Source: Neiella marina (lineage in GTDB: Bacteria > Pseudomonadota > Gammaproteobacteria > Enterobacterales > Neiellaceae). From it: a stretch of DNA of 64,000 nt. The position numbers and the translations under genes were made by a program. The notes under the pieces are model-generated. The model made no database searches. It was not told where the DNA came from and was given only the letters and a program-made list of their open reading frames with translations. How positions within the stretch are numbered: the first letter of the stretch is position 1; each line of letters opens with the position of its first letter. The stretch covers positions 33,165 through 97,164 of the forward strand of contig NZ_NGNS01000018.1 of assembly GCF_002165625.1 (NCBI RefSeq), written 5' to 3'. Below, piece after piece: positions 50,826 through 60,020 of this stretch.

Positions 50826-51164
50826 CTAGCCAGTGCGTTTGCGGTAGGCGTCAATCATACGCACCAACGCGTCGTCTAAATGCTCTTCAAAGGCATCCAG
50901 ATCGGCATTCATGGCATGTAAGTACAGCTTGGTTTTATCTCTGCTAAGGCTCTTGCCGCGTACCTTAAACTCCATCTCTGGCAGTGATTTGTCGTAGCGC
51001 GGAATAATATTCCAAATGACAAACTTAGCGTCGAGTGAGGCAATGGCGCGCATGGCAAACTGACAAAACCCTTCAATATGATCCTTACCGTCTGGGCCAA
51101 GGCAGCCGGGTTCAACGCGGTAAGTTAATTCAATACGATGATCTTGATTGGCATTCGCCGTCAT
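50826..51164 (-). CDS. Conserved-looking hypothetical protein (112 aa)
   Basis: I do not recognise a family. The protein is soluble, with an N-terminal strand-rich part (RIELTYRVEPGCLGPDGKDHIEGFCQFAMRAI) holding two cysteines and a helical C terminus (LDAFEEHLDDALVRMIDAYRKR). The codon use resembles that of its neighbours and it stands alone on the minus strand with a short gap on each side, so it is probably a real gene. No signal peptide or membrane helix is visible. The alternation of strands and the HIEGFCQF turn look like a small alpha/beta sandwich. Confidence 0.65.
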   Translation of the reverse strand: MTANANQDHRIELTYRVEPGCLGPDGKDHIEGFCQFAMRAIASLDAKFVIWNIIPRYDKSLPEMEFKVRGKSLSRDKTKLYLHAMNADLDAFEEHLDDALVRMIDAYRKRTG

Positions 51165-51386
51165 AGCTGGAAGTCAACAAAGCTTGCTGGATGAGGCATT
51201 TAAAAACATCCATCGGCGCTGAACAAGTGATTTTGCCAAGAAATGCTGATGACACCGATAAATCAGCGAAATTGCAGCTAACCTTTACTGCAAGTGTTTG
51301 TCGCTGGTATGCCGGATGTTCTGTGTTACAATCGCGCGCCGCCTGAGAAGGCTACTTCCTAATGACATTTAAAACTGGATTCCCCT

Positions 51387-52280
51387 ATGAGTGAAAAGTT
51401 GCAAAAAGTATTGGCCCGCAGCGGTCTTGGTTCGCGCCGTGAAATGGAGCAGGTGATTAGTGCTGGCCGTGTCAGTGTTAATGGCTCAACCGCGAAACTT
51501 GGTGATCGCATTGAAGACGCTGATGTTGTTCGTGTCGATGGTAACGTCATTCAAACGCGCTCCGATAAAGACACTGTCTGTCGCGTTATTGCTTACCACA
51601 AGCCTGAAGGGGAAGTCTGTAGCCGCAAAGACCCAGAAGGGCGCCCGACCGTATTCGAACGCTTACCTAAGTTAGCTGCCGGCCGCTGGATCGCTGTTGG
51701 TCGCCTCGATTTGAATACCTCAGGATTACTATTGTTCACCACCGATGGTGAATTAGCGTCGCGCCTGATGCATCCTTCATATGAATTAGAACGTGAATAC
51801 GCTGTTCGGATTTTTGGTAGTGTCGATGATGCCATGCTCAAGCGTTTGCAACAGGGTGTGATGCTTGAAGATGGTTTGGCGTCATTTGATTCGATCAAAA
51901 TTGCTGGCGGTGAAGGGGCTAACAAGTGGTTCCATGTCACCCTTCATGAAGGAAAACACCGTGAAGTTCGTCGCTTGTGGGAGAGCCAGGACGTAACAGT
52001 CAGCCGACTGATTCGCATCCGTTATGGCAACACCATTTTATCGCAGAAGCTGCCCCATGGTGCTTGGTTGGAGTTGCCATTGGATGATGTCAATGTGTTG
52101 CGGGATTCGGTGTCGTTACCGAAAGAAACCCGCACTGTATTGGATGTCACCAAAGATACTAAAGTGAACACCCATCGCTTGCGCCGGACCGCGCAAAAGA
52201 GCAGAGCCCGACAGCTACAGCGCCATGCAAAATCAAGCAAGCCCAAGGCGAACGCCAAGCGTCGCCAAGGTCGAAATTAA
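51387..52280 (+). CDS. rluB: 23S rRNA pseudouridine synthase RluB
   Basis: This 297-aa protein has an N-terminal S4 RNA-binding domain ([22 protein letters not shown]) and an RsuA-type catalytic domain with catalytic Asp 108 in [33 protein letters not shown], and [23 protein letters not shown]. These features mark RluB, which makes pseudouridine at position 2605 (E. coli numbering) of 23S rRNA. The last 45 residues are a highly basic tail ([19 protein letters not shown]), common in RluB of this group. It probably has its own promoter in the 222-base gap upstream. Confidence 0.9.
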   Translation: MSEKLQKVLARSGLGSRREMEQVISAGRVSVNGSTAKLGDRIEDADVVRVDGNVIQTRSDKDTVCRVIAYHKPEGEVCSRKDPEGRPTVFERLPKLAAGRWIAVGRLDLNTSGLLLFTTDGELASRLMHPSYELEREYAVRIFGSVDDAMLKRLQQGVMLEDGLASFDSIKIAGGEGANKWFHVTLHEGKHREVRRLWESQDVTVSRLIRIRYGNTILSQKLPHGAWLELPLDDVNVLRDSVSLPKETRTVLDVTKDTKVNTHRLRRTAQKSRARQLQRHAKSSKPKANAKRRQGRN

Positions 52281-52286
52281 AACTAA

Positions 52287-53027
52287 TTACTTGGGTTGGG
52301 CATCAATGCTTTGGCCATTGATGCCTGCTGCATCGCTTAACAGATACAAGTAAAGCGGCATTAAATCAGCAGGAGTTTTCAATGCCGACGAATCTTCTGC
52401 TGGATAAGCCTTTGCTCGCATGCCTGTTTGAGTTGCTCCCGGGTTGACACAATTGACCTTTACCTTGGTGTTACTCAGTTCATCCGCGAGGATTTCCATC
52501 AGCCCTTCGGTGGCAAATTTCGATATTGAGTAAGCATTCCAAAACGCGCGTCCCTTTTTGCCAACTGATGATGATGTAAACAATAGTCGACCGTTTTCGG
52601 CTTGCTTTAGCAGTGGCAACAAGGCTTGCGTCATGCTGATTTGGGCGCGTACATTAATCTTCATTACCTCATCAAACATGGTCATATCCATCTGCTCGAT
52701 GGTGCCCAATACCCCTAACTCACCAGCATTGTGAAGAACGCCATCAAGTCGGCCAAAAGTCGATTCAATGGTGGCAGCCATATCGAGGTAATGTTTGTCA
52801 GTCGCGCCTTTCAAGTCGAGTGGCACAATAGCTGGCTCAACGCCCCCTGCGGCAATAATGTCATCGTAAGTGGCCTCCAACTTAGCAACGGTGCGTCCCA
52901 ACAAAATCACGGTCGCACCGTGAGCAGCCAAAGAAAGGGCCGCTTGCTTGCCAATACCGGCACCGGCACCAGTAACTAAAATCACTTTGTCTGCAAATGC
53001 ATCGCTTGCAACAGTTTCAAAATTCAT
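52287..53027 (-). CDS. yciK: YciK-type short-chain dehydrogenase
   Basis: The protein of about 246 aa is a classical SDR: NAD(P)-binding VTGAGAGIGKQAAL, then LHNAGELG, the catalytic Ser in LFTSSSVGKKGRAFWNAYSISKFA with Tyr and Lys, and VNCVNPGATQTGMR. The match to YciK of gammaproteobacteria is close in the GRAFWNAYSISK and NPGATQT stretches. The physiological substrate of YciK is unknown. The ATG at 53,027 starts the usual MNFETV N terminus. It is convergent with rluB, with stops 6 bases apart, an arrangement also seen between these two genes in enterobacteria. Confidence 0.87.
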   Translation of the reverse strand: MNFETVASDAFADKVILVTGAGAGIGKQAALSLAAHGATVILLGRTVAKLEATYDDIIAAGGVEPAIVPLDLKGATDKHYLDMAATIESTFGRLDGVLHNAGELGVLGTIEQMDMTMFDEVMKINVRAQISMTQALLPLLKQAENGRLLFTSSSVGKKGRAFWNAYSISKFATEGLMEILADELSNTKVKVNCVNPGATQTGMRAKAYPAEDSSALKTPADLMPLYLYLLSDAAGINGQSIDAQPK

Positions 53028-53242
53028 AACGGACTCGACAAAAAAATTCAGTGCGCAGTGTACCTGAGACCTTTGTTGGACCCAAATTATTGGAACTGGG
53101 ATCAAGTTAACACCCTGGCACTAGTGCAATTGCTCCGCTTAGTTTAGCTTTAAGGCAATATTCAAACGCGAGTTTGAATTTAACAACAGCAGTTGCCAAG
53201 GAGAAGGCGATCGCGATAACAATCAAAACGTTGGGGAGAAAC

Positions 53243-55786
53243 ATGAAAATAACAACATACGCTGGTTTAACAGCGTTGGCAGCCGTGCTGGTCGGTTGCG
53301 GTGGCGGCGAATCGTTAAAAGACGTTGCCAAAGATCAAGAGCCTGCGGTGCCCTTTACTCGAATTCAATTCGATCCAGCCGCAGGGGTGGTGGCCCTGCC
53401 TTCTGATCTATTGTTACTGACGACCACCGATGGCAGTTTAGATATCCCGGTTGACGACCCGACCGACGTATCAGATCCCGCAGTGGCGCTCAGCGCATTA
53501 GATGGCTGGGGTACTGCTGCGCCAATTGTCATTGACATTACTTTCCCTGTTGCTTCATTTGGCGAGTTCACGATTAACACCGATACGGTAACTCAGCCCG
53601 GTGCCGCCGAACTGTTAGAAGTGATTCTTGGTAATCCCTTGTCGTCCGACCCTGATTGCCAAGAGGTGCCAACTGGCTTGCTCTGTAAGGTTGTTGGTCA
53701 ACTCAGCTATGGTGTTGATTTTGTCACCAGTTCTGATGGCACCAATGTTGTCGTGGTGCCAATCAAGCCACTAAAGCCGAAAACATCCTATTTGCTAGCG
53801 ACCACATCGTTAATTGAAGATTCCGAAGGTCGCAGTGTTTACCCCTCAACGTCTTATGAACTGTTGCGTCTCGACTACGAAACGCAACCTTTGGGTACTG
53901 ACGAGCAGCGTCAATTGCAAGCGGCAGTGAATAGTTACGAAGCAGGCTTAGCTGGTGCCGGTATTGATGTTGAAACCGTTAATTACAGCATGCCGTTTAC
54001 CACCCAGTCGGTTGAGGATGTAATGGCGGTGTCGCGTTTGGTTGTTGCGCAGACGCAGCCCACCATTGATAACTTGGTTGATACGGGTCTCAACGCACAA
54101 CAGTTGTTGGCGTTATCGGGCACCGTGCTAGAAGGGCAAGCGGGCTTGGTCGCCAGTGCGGCTAAGGTCTACACCGCGACGGTCAACTTGCCAATGCTGC
54201 AAGATATTGCCAGTAACGAGACCTGTGATTTGGCTGATTTAGCGACGACAGGTGTCTGTGATGTGTTGTTCACTCGTTGGCAAGCACAAGGCGACAGCCC
54301 AGTATCAATTGCCGGCGCGCTACAAAGCGGGGCGCTGAGCCAAGAGTCATTTGCTGCCCAAGCCTTTGCGCAAAACCCATCGCTGACGCCGGGCGATTTG
54401 GCCGACCCAAGTAAATGGGTGGGATTACAAATTAATGTCCCTGATGCTTCCGGCACTCCTGTCGATCCTGAGAAACATTTGACCCAATACAATCCGTTGG
54501 CACAGGTCAAAGGCATTCAGCAAGCATCAGTACTAATCACCGTTCCAGACCCTGATGTAGTTAACGCGATTCGTGCCCAACTGGCTGGCATTCCGGTGGA
54601 ATCTTTGCCTCCAGAAATGACCCTGCAGCCAAGTATTAGTGGCTGGCCAACTACTGTGTTTTCCCACGGTATTACTAGCGTCAAAGAATCGGTGCTGGGT
54701 TTAGCCGGTACCATGGCACTGCAAGGTATGGCGACTATTTCAGTTGACCTGCCTTTGCACGGTGGTCGTAGTGCTGACTTGACTGGTGATGGTGTTTACG
54801 AGTTAACCGCGACATCGCCTGACTTCGGCCCGCAATATGTCAATGGTAATGTCCTGACCCATTTAAATTTGCTGAGTTTAGTGTCGGTAAGAGACGCAAT
54901 GCGCCAAGCATCGCTCGATATTTTGACCCTGCGAGCCGCCGTAACCTTCTCAGCACTGCGAGATGCAGCGATGATGCAGGCACCACTATTAGATGCTAAC
55001 AACGTTGGTTTTCTCGGTATGTCGCAGGGTGCCGTCGTTGGTGCCTCAGCTGTTGCTGTCGCGAACGCGCCGTTCACGCTGCCTGATGGCACCGCACAAC
55101 CGAATCCGTTTACCTTCAACGCCGCAGTGCTCAATGTTCCAACTGGTGGTTATGCAGCGAGTGTGGCATACAGCGGCACCTTTGGTCCCGTGTTGAAAGC
55201 TGGATTAACCTCAACAGAGACGTTTGATGCGCTGCTAATAGATGTGTTCTCGTTGACTGCGGATGAACTTGCTGCAATCAAAGCAAACAATCCTGAGCAA
55301 TATCAAATGATGGTCGATACGGTTTATCCATCGTTGCTTAGCCAGTTCTTGTTTGCCGCTCAGCAGGTGCTTGATTCAGCAGATGGTGTCAACTTTGCGC
55401 GTATTAGTACTCAGTTGCAGACTCCTGTGCTTATTCAAGAGGTTGTCGGTAACGGTGCGGACAATCTGTCCGACCAAGTACTGCCTAACTCAACCGCAGC
55501 ACAAGGCTGGCCAGTCGCTGGTACCGAAGCGCTGATCGGCTCCTATGGTATGGACGGTATTAGCGACTCTGTGGCAGATGATTCTGGGGTTTCCGGTGCC
55601 ATCCGCTTTACCTATGGCTTCCACAGTTCGCTGTTAAGTCCAGCGGCGGTACCTGGCGTTGCGCCCGATCCAATGAAAAATGCGCTGGTCACGTCATCGA
55701 TGCAACAGCAGGTTGCTGAGTATTTAAGTAGTGGTGGTAAGCAACTGACAATCTCAGAGCAGGCAAAGTCGGTAATTGTGCCGTAG
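53243..55786 (+). CDS. Surface lipoprotein lipase, VolA/Pla-1/cef family
   Basis: This 847-aa protein has a lipoprotein signal (MKITTYAGLTALAAVLVGCGGG, lipobox LVGC), so it is acylated and probably surface exposed. The N-terminal half is beta-rich and contains Ig-like strands. The C-terminal alpha/beta-hydrolase has GITSVKESVLGLAGTMALQG, and catalytic Ser 594 in GFLGMSQGAVVGA. This matches the Pla-1/cef extracellular lipase family, whose Vibrio member VolA is a surface lysophospholipase. The ATG at 53,243 lies after GGGGAG. A stem-loop terminator follows. It probably releases fatty acids from host or environmental phospholipids. Confidence 0.87.
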   Translation: MKITTYAGLTALAAVLVGCGGGESLKDVAKDQEPAVPFTRIQFDPAAGVVALPSDLLLLTTTDGSLDIPVDDPTDVSDPAVALSALDGWGTAAPIVIDITFPVASFGEFTINTDTVTQPGAAELLEVILGNPLSSDPDCQEVPTGLLCKVVGQLSYGVDFVTSSDGTNVVVVPIKPLKPKTSYLLATTSLIEDSEGRSVYPSTSYELLRLDYETQPLGTDEQRQLQAAVNSYEAGLAGAGIDVETVNYSMPFTTQSVEDVMAVSRLVVAQTQPTIDNLVDTGLNAQQLLALSGTVLEGQAGLVASAAKVYTATVNLPMLQDIASNETCDLADLATTGVCDVLFTRWQAQGDSPVSIAGALQSGALSQESFAAQAFAQNPSLTPGDLADPSKWVGLQINVPDASGTPVDPEKHLTQYNPLAQVKGIQQASVLITVPDPDVVNAIRAQLAGIPVESLPPEMTLQPSISGWPTTVFSHGITSVKESVLGLAGTMALQGMATISVDLPLHGGRSADLTGDGVYELTATSPDFGPQYVNGNVLTHLNLLSLVSVRDAMRQASLDILTLRAAVTFSALRDAAMMQAPLLDANNVGFLGMSQGAVVGASAVAVANAPFTLPDGTAQPNPFTFNAAVLNVPTGGYAASVAYSGTFGPVLKAGLTSTETFDALLIDVFSLTADELAAIKANNPEQYQMMVDTVYPSLLSQFLFAAQQVLDSADGVNFARISTQLQTPVLIQEVVGNGADNLSDQVLPNSTAAQGWPVAGTEALIGSYGMDGISDSVADDSGVSGAIRFTYGFHSSLLSPAAVPGVAPDPMKNALVTSSMQQQVAEYLSSGGKQLTISEQAKSVIVP

Positions 55787-55825
55787 GGCCAATAGCTATT
55801 GCTGAGTGGTAAGATTGCAACAGAC

Positions 55826-55853
55826 AAAAGCTCGGTTTAGGCCGAGCTTTTTT
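55826..55853 (+). terminator. Intrinsic terminator after the lipase gene
   Basis: The 10-bp stem AAAAGCTCGG / CCGAGCTTTT with a 6-base loop is followed by a short T run. It is a textbook rho-independent terminator 40 bases after the lipase stop. It separates the lipase from the M3-like gene. Confidence 0.9.
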
Positions 55854-55902
55854 GTGCGCTGGCGTTATCATTAGAGTTTAACTCCTCGCTATCGGAAGAT
55901 AT

Positions 55903-57723
55903 TTGGTGTCCCGATCTTCATATATGCCACTGCCATCTGCAGTTGTTGCCGTCCTTTTCTACTTGGTGCTAATGTCAAACCAGTTGTTCGCTCGCGACTT
56001 GCCAGTGCCACTCACGCACTGGCCTGATGATCATCGCCAGTTAACCGAACAGTGCGATGCGGTTTCCATGGTGTTCAATACCGAATTCGCTGCCCAACCA
56101 GATGAACAAACACTAATGATGTTGGATCAAAAACTGGCACACATCGACAGCACTATTGCTAAAGCCATGGTGTTAGTCGATGCCGGTTCATCGCCGTCAA
56201 TCAAGGCCGCGGCATTAGCTTGTGTTGAGCAATTAAGCCAGCTCCAAGCTCAGTGGAGCAGTTTAGACAACGTCAGTGTTACTTTGGCTCGATTGAGTGA
56301 ACAACGCTTTTCTGAGCAGGGCAGTCGACTGATGAGTCTGTGGCTACTGGAAAAAGATTTACTGTCCTCAGCAAGAGCACAAAAGGCCTCTGAGATGCTG
56401 ACTTATGCGGAGCTGGGTTACCAACAGACGTTGCACGGGTTAGACAAAAAATTGCGCTTGCCAGAGCGCTGCATGCAGGGGGTGCCAAACAAATTGTTGT
56501 CGCAGTGGCAACAAACTTCGCAGTTTGAACTGCCGTTGCGTGGTGGCCAAGTTGCTCAATATCTTAACTTGCCAACACCTGAGCAATGCCGACGAATGGT
56601 GTGGGTCGCGCTTGGTTCGAAAGGCATGCCTGATAACATGGTGCAATTGGATATGATGCTCGGGCAGCGTCATGTTTTGGCTAGATTACAAGGTGCTGAG
56701 CATTGGGCAGCGATGCAGCTACAAACCCAAATGCTTAGTGATGTCACGAGTGTCGATCGCTATTTGCAGCAGTCGTTCAAAAACTTGCGCGAACACCGCC
56801 CACAATCCCAGTCAACGCAAGACTGGCTTTGGTCGGTCACTGCAACCAGACCGCAACTAGCGGACAATGCAATGGTTGCTCCGCAAGTTGTCGCGATGGT
56901 GTTTAATACGTTACGCAATTACGGTTTGCGTTTTGAGCAATTAAGCGACGTTGGCCAACGGTGGCATGAAACCGTTGAGGCTTATCATGTTTACCATGAT
57001 GAACAGATGCTCGGAACACTACTACTTGATTTACATGGTCGCCCAGGGAAGTCGGCGAAAGCTCGTCATCGTGCTATCGAACATGGTATCAGTGGCCGTC
57101 ACTCGGCAACCAGTGCGGTGCTAACGAGCTTGCCGTCAACTCATTGGCAAGGTCGCGAGCGGTTAGTGTTCTATCAGCAGTTGGGATTGGCGATACAGCA
57201 TTTATTTGCGCGCGCAGATTACTATGGTCTGAGCGGCGCCAGTATTGAAGGGGATTTTAGTCGACTAGGCAAGACACTGTTGCCGTTAATCATGAAAGCA
57301 GAAGATCCTTGGTTGCAATCACGAACGCCCAGCTACAAAAAACTGACCCAGCAGTATTTTCGCGCATCGACGGCCTTGGCCTATCACCAGCTAGAGAAGG
57401 GCAGTTTTGTTAGTTTGCAGCAAATCAATCACTACTATTTTAAACGCTATTTTGAGCTACCGATGCCAGACGAATACACCCCGCAGTACTCGTTAACCAC
57501 GTTGGTTAGCGACGCTGCTTTATATCACCAGCGGCTTTGGTATCCCCAATTTGCTGCCTGGCTGATGAGCTGTGAGGGGGCAAAACCAGGCGCGTTATTC
57601 GCCAAGCTATTTCAGCCTGCAGGACGCCAGTCGGCACTCTCCACCGTTCAAAATGTTTGTCCAAAGGTAGGCTCGTTAAAAGATTTGGTGACACAAGTTG
57701 CCTCTGTCCAGCGCCTTCATTAG
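55903..57723 (+). CDS. Exported M3-peptidase-like protein lacking zinc-binding residues
   Basis: The 606-aa protein has a signal peptide (SAVVAVLFYLVLMSNQLFARD). Its C-terminal half follows the thimet oligopeptidase (M3) pattern: YHVYHDEQMLGTLLLDLHGRPGKSAKARH, then the segment aligned to the active helix, and LSGASIEGDFSRLGKTLL. Where M3 enzymes have HEFGH, this one reads QQLGL (residues 425-429), and where they have the third zinc-binding Glu (DFVE), it reads DFSR. All three metal ligands are therefore missing. It is a likely pseudoenzyme, perhaps a periplasmic peptide-binding or scaffold protein. A TTG or GTG start (55,903/55,906) is used; an ATG at 55,924 is possible. Confidence 0.7.
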   Translation: MVSRSSYMPLPSAVVAVLFYLVLMSNQLFARDLPVPLTHWPDDHRQLTEQCDAVSMVFNTEFAAQPDEQTLMMLDQKLAHIDSTIAKAMVLVDAGSSPSIKAAALACVEQLSQLQAQWSSLDNVSVTLARLSEQRFSEQGSRLMSLWLLEKDLLSSARAQKASEMLTYAELGYQQTLHGLDKKLRLPERCMQGVPNKLLSQWQQTSQFELPLRGGQVAQYLNLPTPEQCRRMVWVALGSKGMPDNMVQLDMMLGQRHVLARLQGAEHWAAMQLQTQMLSDVTSVDRYLQQSFKNLREHRPQSQSTQDWLWSVTATRPQLADNAMVAPQVVAMVFNTLRNYGLRFEQLSDVGQRWHETVEAYHVYHDEQMLGTLLLDLHGRPGKSAKARHRAIEHGISGRHSATSAVLTSLPSTHWQGRERLVFYQQLGLAIQHLFARADYYGLSGASIEGDFSRLGKTLLPLIMKAEDPWLQSRTPSYKKLTQQYFRASTALAYHQLEKGSFVSLQQINHYYFKRYFELPMPDEYTPQYSLTTLVSDAALYHQRLWYPQFAAWLMSCEGAKPGALFAKLFQPAGRQSALSTVQNVCPKVGSLKDLVTQVASVQRLH

Positions 57724-57808
57724 CCTCTATACTGGCGTACTTTCGAAAAACCGCCGAGCGTCGACAAGGAACTGAGTCGAAGAAGTCGGCCAAGCAGAGA
57801 TTATTGTT

Positions 57809-58888
57809 TTGGAATTTTTATACGAATACGGACTTTTCTTAGCGAAAACGATCACTTTTGTTGTTGCGATAGCAGCGATTATTGGCCTTATTGTTGCCAA
57901 CTCAAGCAAGGGGCGAAGTCAAAGCAAGGGACACCTTGAATTGACCGATTTGACTGAGCAATTGCAAGATCACCAAGATGTAATTCGTCATCAATTGCTC
58001 TCAGAAGAAGAGTTAAAGCAGCTTCGCCAGGAAGAAAAAAAGCAAGCAAAGGCTGACAAGAAAGCAGCAAAAGCCAGAGCTAAAGCGGTCAAAAAGGGCG
58101 AAGTTGTTGAAGACTCAGACGACGTGACTAGCGGCCGAATTTTTGTTTTGCACTTCAATGGTAGTGTCGATGCCCATGAAGTTGATTCATTACGTGAAGA
58201 AGTCTCGGCTATTTTGTCAGTTGCCGACACCGAGCACGACGAAGTGCTGCTTAAGCTCGAAAGCGGTGGTGGTGTTGTTCACGGTTATGGGCTCGCTGCA
58301 TCCCAGTTGGACCGCCTTAAAAAAGCGGGATTAACATTGACCATAGTGGTCGACAAAGTCGCAGCAAGTGGCGGTTACATGATGGCATGTTTGGCCGATA
58401 AGCTATACTGCGCGCCGTTTGCCATCATCGGTTCTATTGGTGTCATTGCACAGATGCCAAATTTTCATCGCTTACTGAAGAAAAATGATATCGATTTTGA
58501 ACAAGTAACGGCCGGTGAGTACAAACGAACACTGACTATGTTTGGCGAAAATACCGACAAGGCACGAGAGAAATTCCAAACTGAACTCGATGAAGTTCAT
58601 GGTTTGTTCAAAAGCTTTGTTCAGCAATATCGGCCTTCATTGGAGCTGGACAAGGTCGCCACTGGTGAGCATTGGTTTGGCATTCAAGCGCTCGAGCTTG
58701 GCTTAGTCGATGAGCTTGCCACCTCTGATGAGTTATTGATGAAACATTGCACTGATGAAAAAGATATTCATCAGGTTCGCTATGTCATTCGCAAAAAATT
58801 GTCTGAAAAAGTGGCCGAAAATGTAACTGTGAGCTTTGCCAGAGTATTGGCAAACTGGAGTCACAAAATGCGTTATTGGGCGCAATAA
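57809..58888 (+). CDS. sohB: SohB-type S49 protease
   Basis: The 359-aa protein starts MEFLYEYGLFLAKTITFVVAIAAIIG, one N-terminal membrane helix typical of SohB. A basic linker follows, then an S49 protease domain with catalytic Ser 187 in VAASGGYMMA and Lys 239 in AGEYKRTLTMFG. Both residues are intact, so this is an active signal-peptide-peptidase-like serine protease facing the periplasm. The start codon is TTG, which was kept because homologues share this exact N terminus. The gene may share a transcript with the upstream M3-like gene, 85 bases away. Confidence 0.9.
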   Translation: MEFLYEYGLFLAKTITFVVAIAAIIGLIVANSSKGRSQSKGHLELTDLTEQLQDHQDVIRHQLLSEEELKQLRQEEKKQAKADKKAAKARAKAVKKGEVVEDSDDVTSGRIFVLHFNGSVDAHEVDSLREEVSAILSVADTEHDEVLLKLESGGGVVHGYGLAASQLDRLKKAGLTLTIVVDKVAASGGYMMACLADKLYCAPFAIIGSIGVIAQMPNFHRLLKKNDIDFEQVTAGEYKRTLTMFGENTDKAREKFQTELDEVHGLFKSFVQQYRPSLELDKVATGEHWFGIQALELGLVDELATSDELLMKHCTDEKDIHQVRYVIRKKLSEKVAENVTVSFARVLANWSHKMRYWAQ

Positions 58889-58922
58889 CTGGCTATAATC
58901 AAAACAAATTTGCCTTTATTGA

Positions 58923-58946
58923 TCAGGTGGGGTAAAGCCCACCTGA
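58923..58946 (+). other. Strong hairpin between sohB and the diguanylate cyclase gene
   Basis: TCAGGTGGG-GTAAAG-CCCACCTGA is a perfect 9-bp stem with a 6-base loop ending 6 bases before the TTG start of the next gene. There is no T tract. In the mRNA it would cover the region where a ribosome site is expected, so it could limit translation of the cyclase or stop transcription from sohB. Confidence 0.55.
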
Positions 58947-58952
58947 AGTCAA

Positions 58953-60020
58953 TTGACTAGCTACAAGCCGACTCTTACCGACAATCGCAATCGCTGGATT
59001 GAGACGATTCCAGCGGGTCATGCTGGCCCTCGGGTTAGCTTGCTCATGCACTTAGTGGCTCTGGTCACTGTTGTTGCCTTTGCCATCTTCCACATGTTTT
59101 GGGGCCATTCGTTGATTGCCACTGCATTATCAGTCATGGCGATTATGTTGGCGGCTACCGTGGTGTTGGGGCGTATTGCACCAGAGATGCAAATCCACTT
59201 GGTACTCGATGCGTTATTCATAATGGCTGCATTGCCGGTTTCTCTTTGGGCACTCATCCAGCCCGATATGTATGCAACGCACTTGATCCCGGCATTACTC
59301 TTTGCCGCCTTTTTTGTCCTGCCGATTAAGGTGTCATCGGTATTACTGGCACTGTATACCGGCGCTGCGATCTATTTATGCTGGCACCACTATGGCGCGG
59401 CTCAAGGGTTTCGTATTGCCTTCGGACTTAGCTGTTGTTATGGCTTTACTTTTGGTTTGGCATTAATGATGTTGCGCCAACAGCAGCAACTAACACGCCT
59501 GGCGTTTATTGATCCACTCACTGGTGCTTATAATCGCAACGCCTTGTTTGATGAGTTAGAGCGCGCGGTTGATACCGCTAAACGACATCAAACCGCTGCT
59601 TCTTTAGTGATGCTCGATGTCGATCATTTCAAACCCATCAATGATCAGCATGGTCACGCTGTCGGCGATGACGTATTGGTTTGGCTCGCAGGGCAACTGA
59701 TGACCCATAGTCGCAAGAATGATCGTTTATTCCGTTTAGGAGGCGATGAGTTTTTGCTATTGCTGCCGGATTTAAATAACGACGAGGCGAATCAGGTCAT
59801 TGAGTTGATTAAGAGCCGATTCGATCTGGGTAGTGCGCCGCATCAAGTTGTAGTTTCAATGAGCGCTGGTTTAGCAGAGTACGTTGCTGGTGATAGTGTC
59901 GATGATTGGCTCGAACACGCTGATAAAGCACTGTACGAGGCTAAGTCAGCTGGCCGAGATTGTTGTCGTAGCTGGCAGCCGGGTAGCCCGGCTGCACAAC
60001 CTATAATATCAAGATTTTGA
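58953..60020 (+). CDS. Membrane diguanylate cyclase (GGDEF)
   Basis: This 355-aa protein has five or six N-terminal membrane helices (about 28-172) and a C-terminal GGDEF domain: LAFIDPLTGAYNRNALFDELE, DVDHFKPINDQHGHAVGDDVL and RLGGDEF with GGDEF at 263-267. An intact inhibitory I-site (RKND) lies five residues before GGDEF, so feedback control by c-di-GMP is likely. It makes c-di-GMP, which may influence the exopolysaccharide locus at the window start; that link is only inference. The start is a TTG right after a strong hairpin. An ATG at 59,046 would remove the first part. Its end overlaps the convergent symporter gene by 12 bases. Confidence 0.87.
   Translation: MTSYKPTLTDNRNRWIETIPAGHAGPRVSLLMHLVALVTVVAFAIFHMFWGHSLIATALSVMAIMLAATVVLGRIAPEMQIHLVLDALFIMAALPVSLWALIQPDMYATHLIPALLFAAFFVLPIKVSSVLLALYTGAAIYLCWHHYGAAQGFRIAFGLSCCYGFTFGLALMMLRQQQQLTRLAFIDPLTGAYNRNALFDELERAVDTAKRHQTAASLVMLDVDHFKPINDQHGHAVGDDVLVWLAGQLMTHSRKNDRLFRLGGDEFLLLLPDLNNDEANQVIELIKSRFDLGSAPHQVVVSMSAGLAEYVAGDSVDDWLEHADKALYEAKSAGRDCCRSWQPGSPAAQPIISRF
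59976..59994. other. Perfect hairpin at the end of the cyclase gene
   Basis: CAGCCGGG-TAG-CCCGGCTG is a perfect 8-bp G+C-rich palindromic stem inside the last codons of the cyclase gene, close to the convergent symporter stop. As with the hairpin at 39,609, there is no T tract. It could separate the two converging transcripts. Confidence 0.45.

Noticed and set aside
51298..51332. TTGTCG and TACAAT as a sigma-70 promoter for rluB.
   Set aside because: The spacer is 23 bases, too long for a standard promoter; TACAAT may still be a -10 box, but no matching -35 was found.
53115..53135. TGGCAC followed by ATTGC, suggesting a second sigma-54 promoter upstream of the lipase gene.
   Set aside because: The spacing between the GG and GC elements is 14 instead of 11 bases, so the site does not fit the -24/-12 rule; it only contains the short palindrome GCACTAGTGC.
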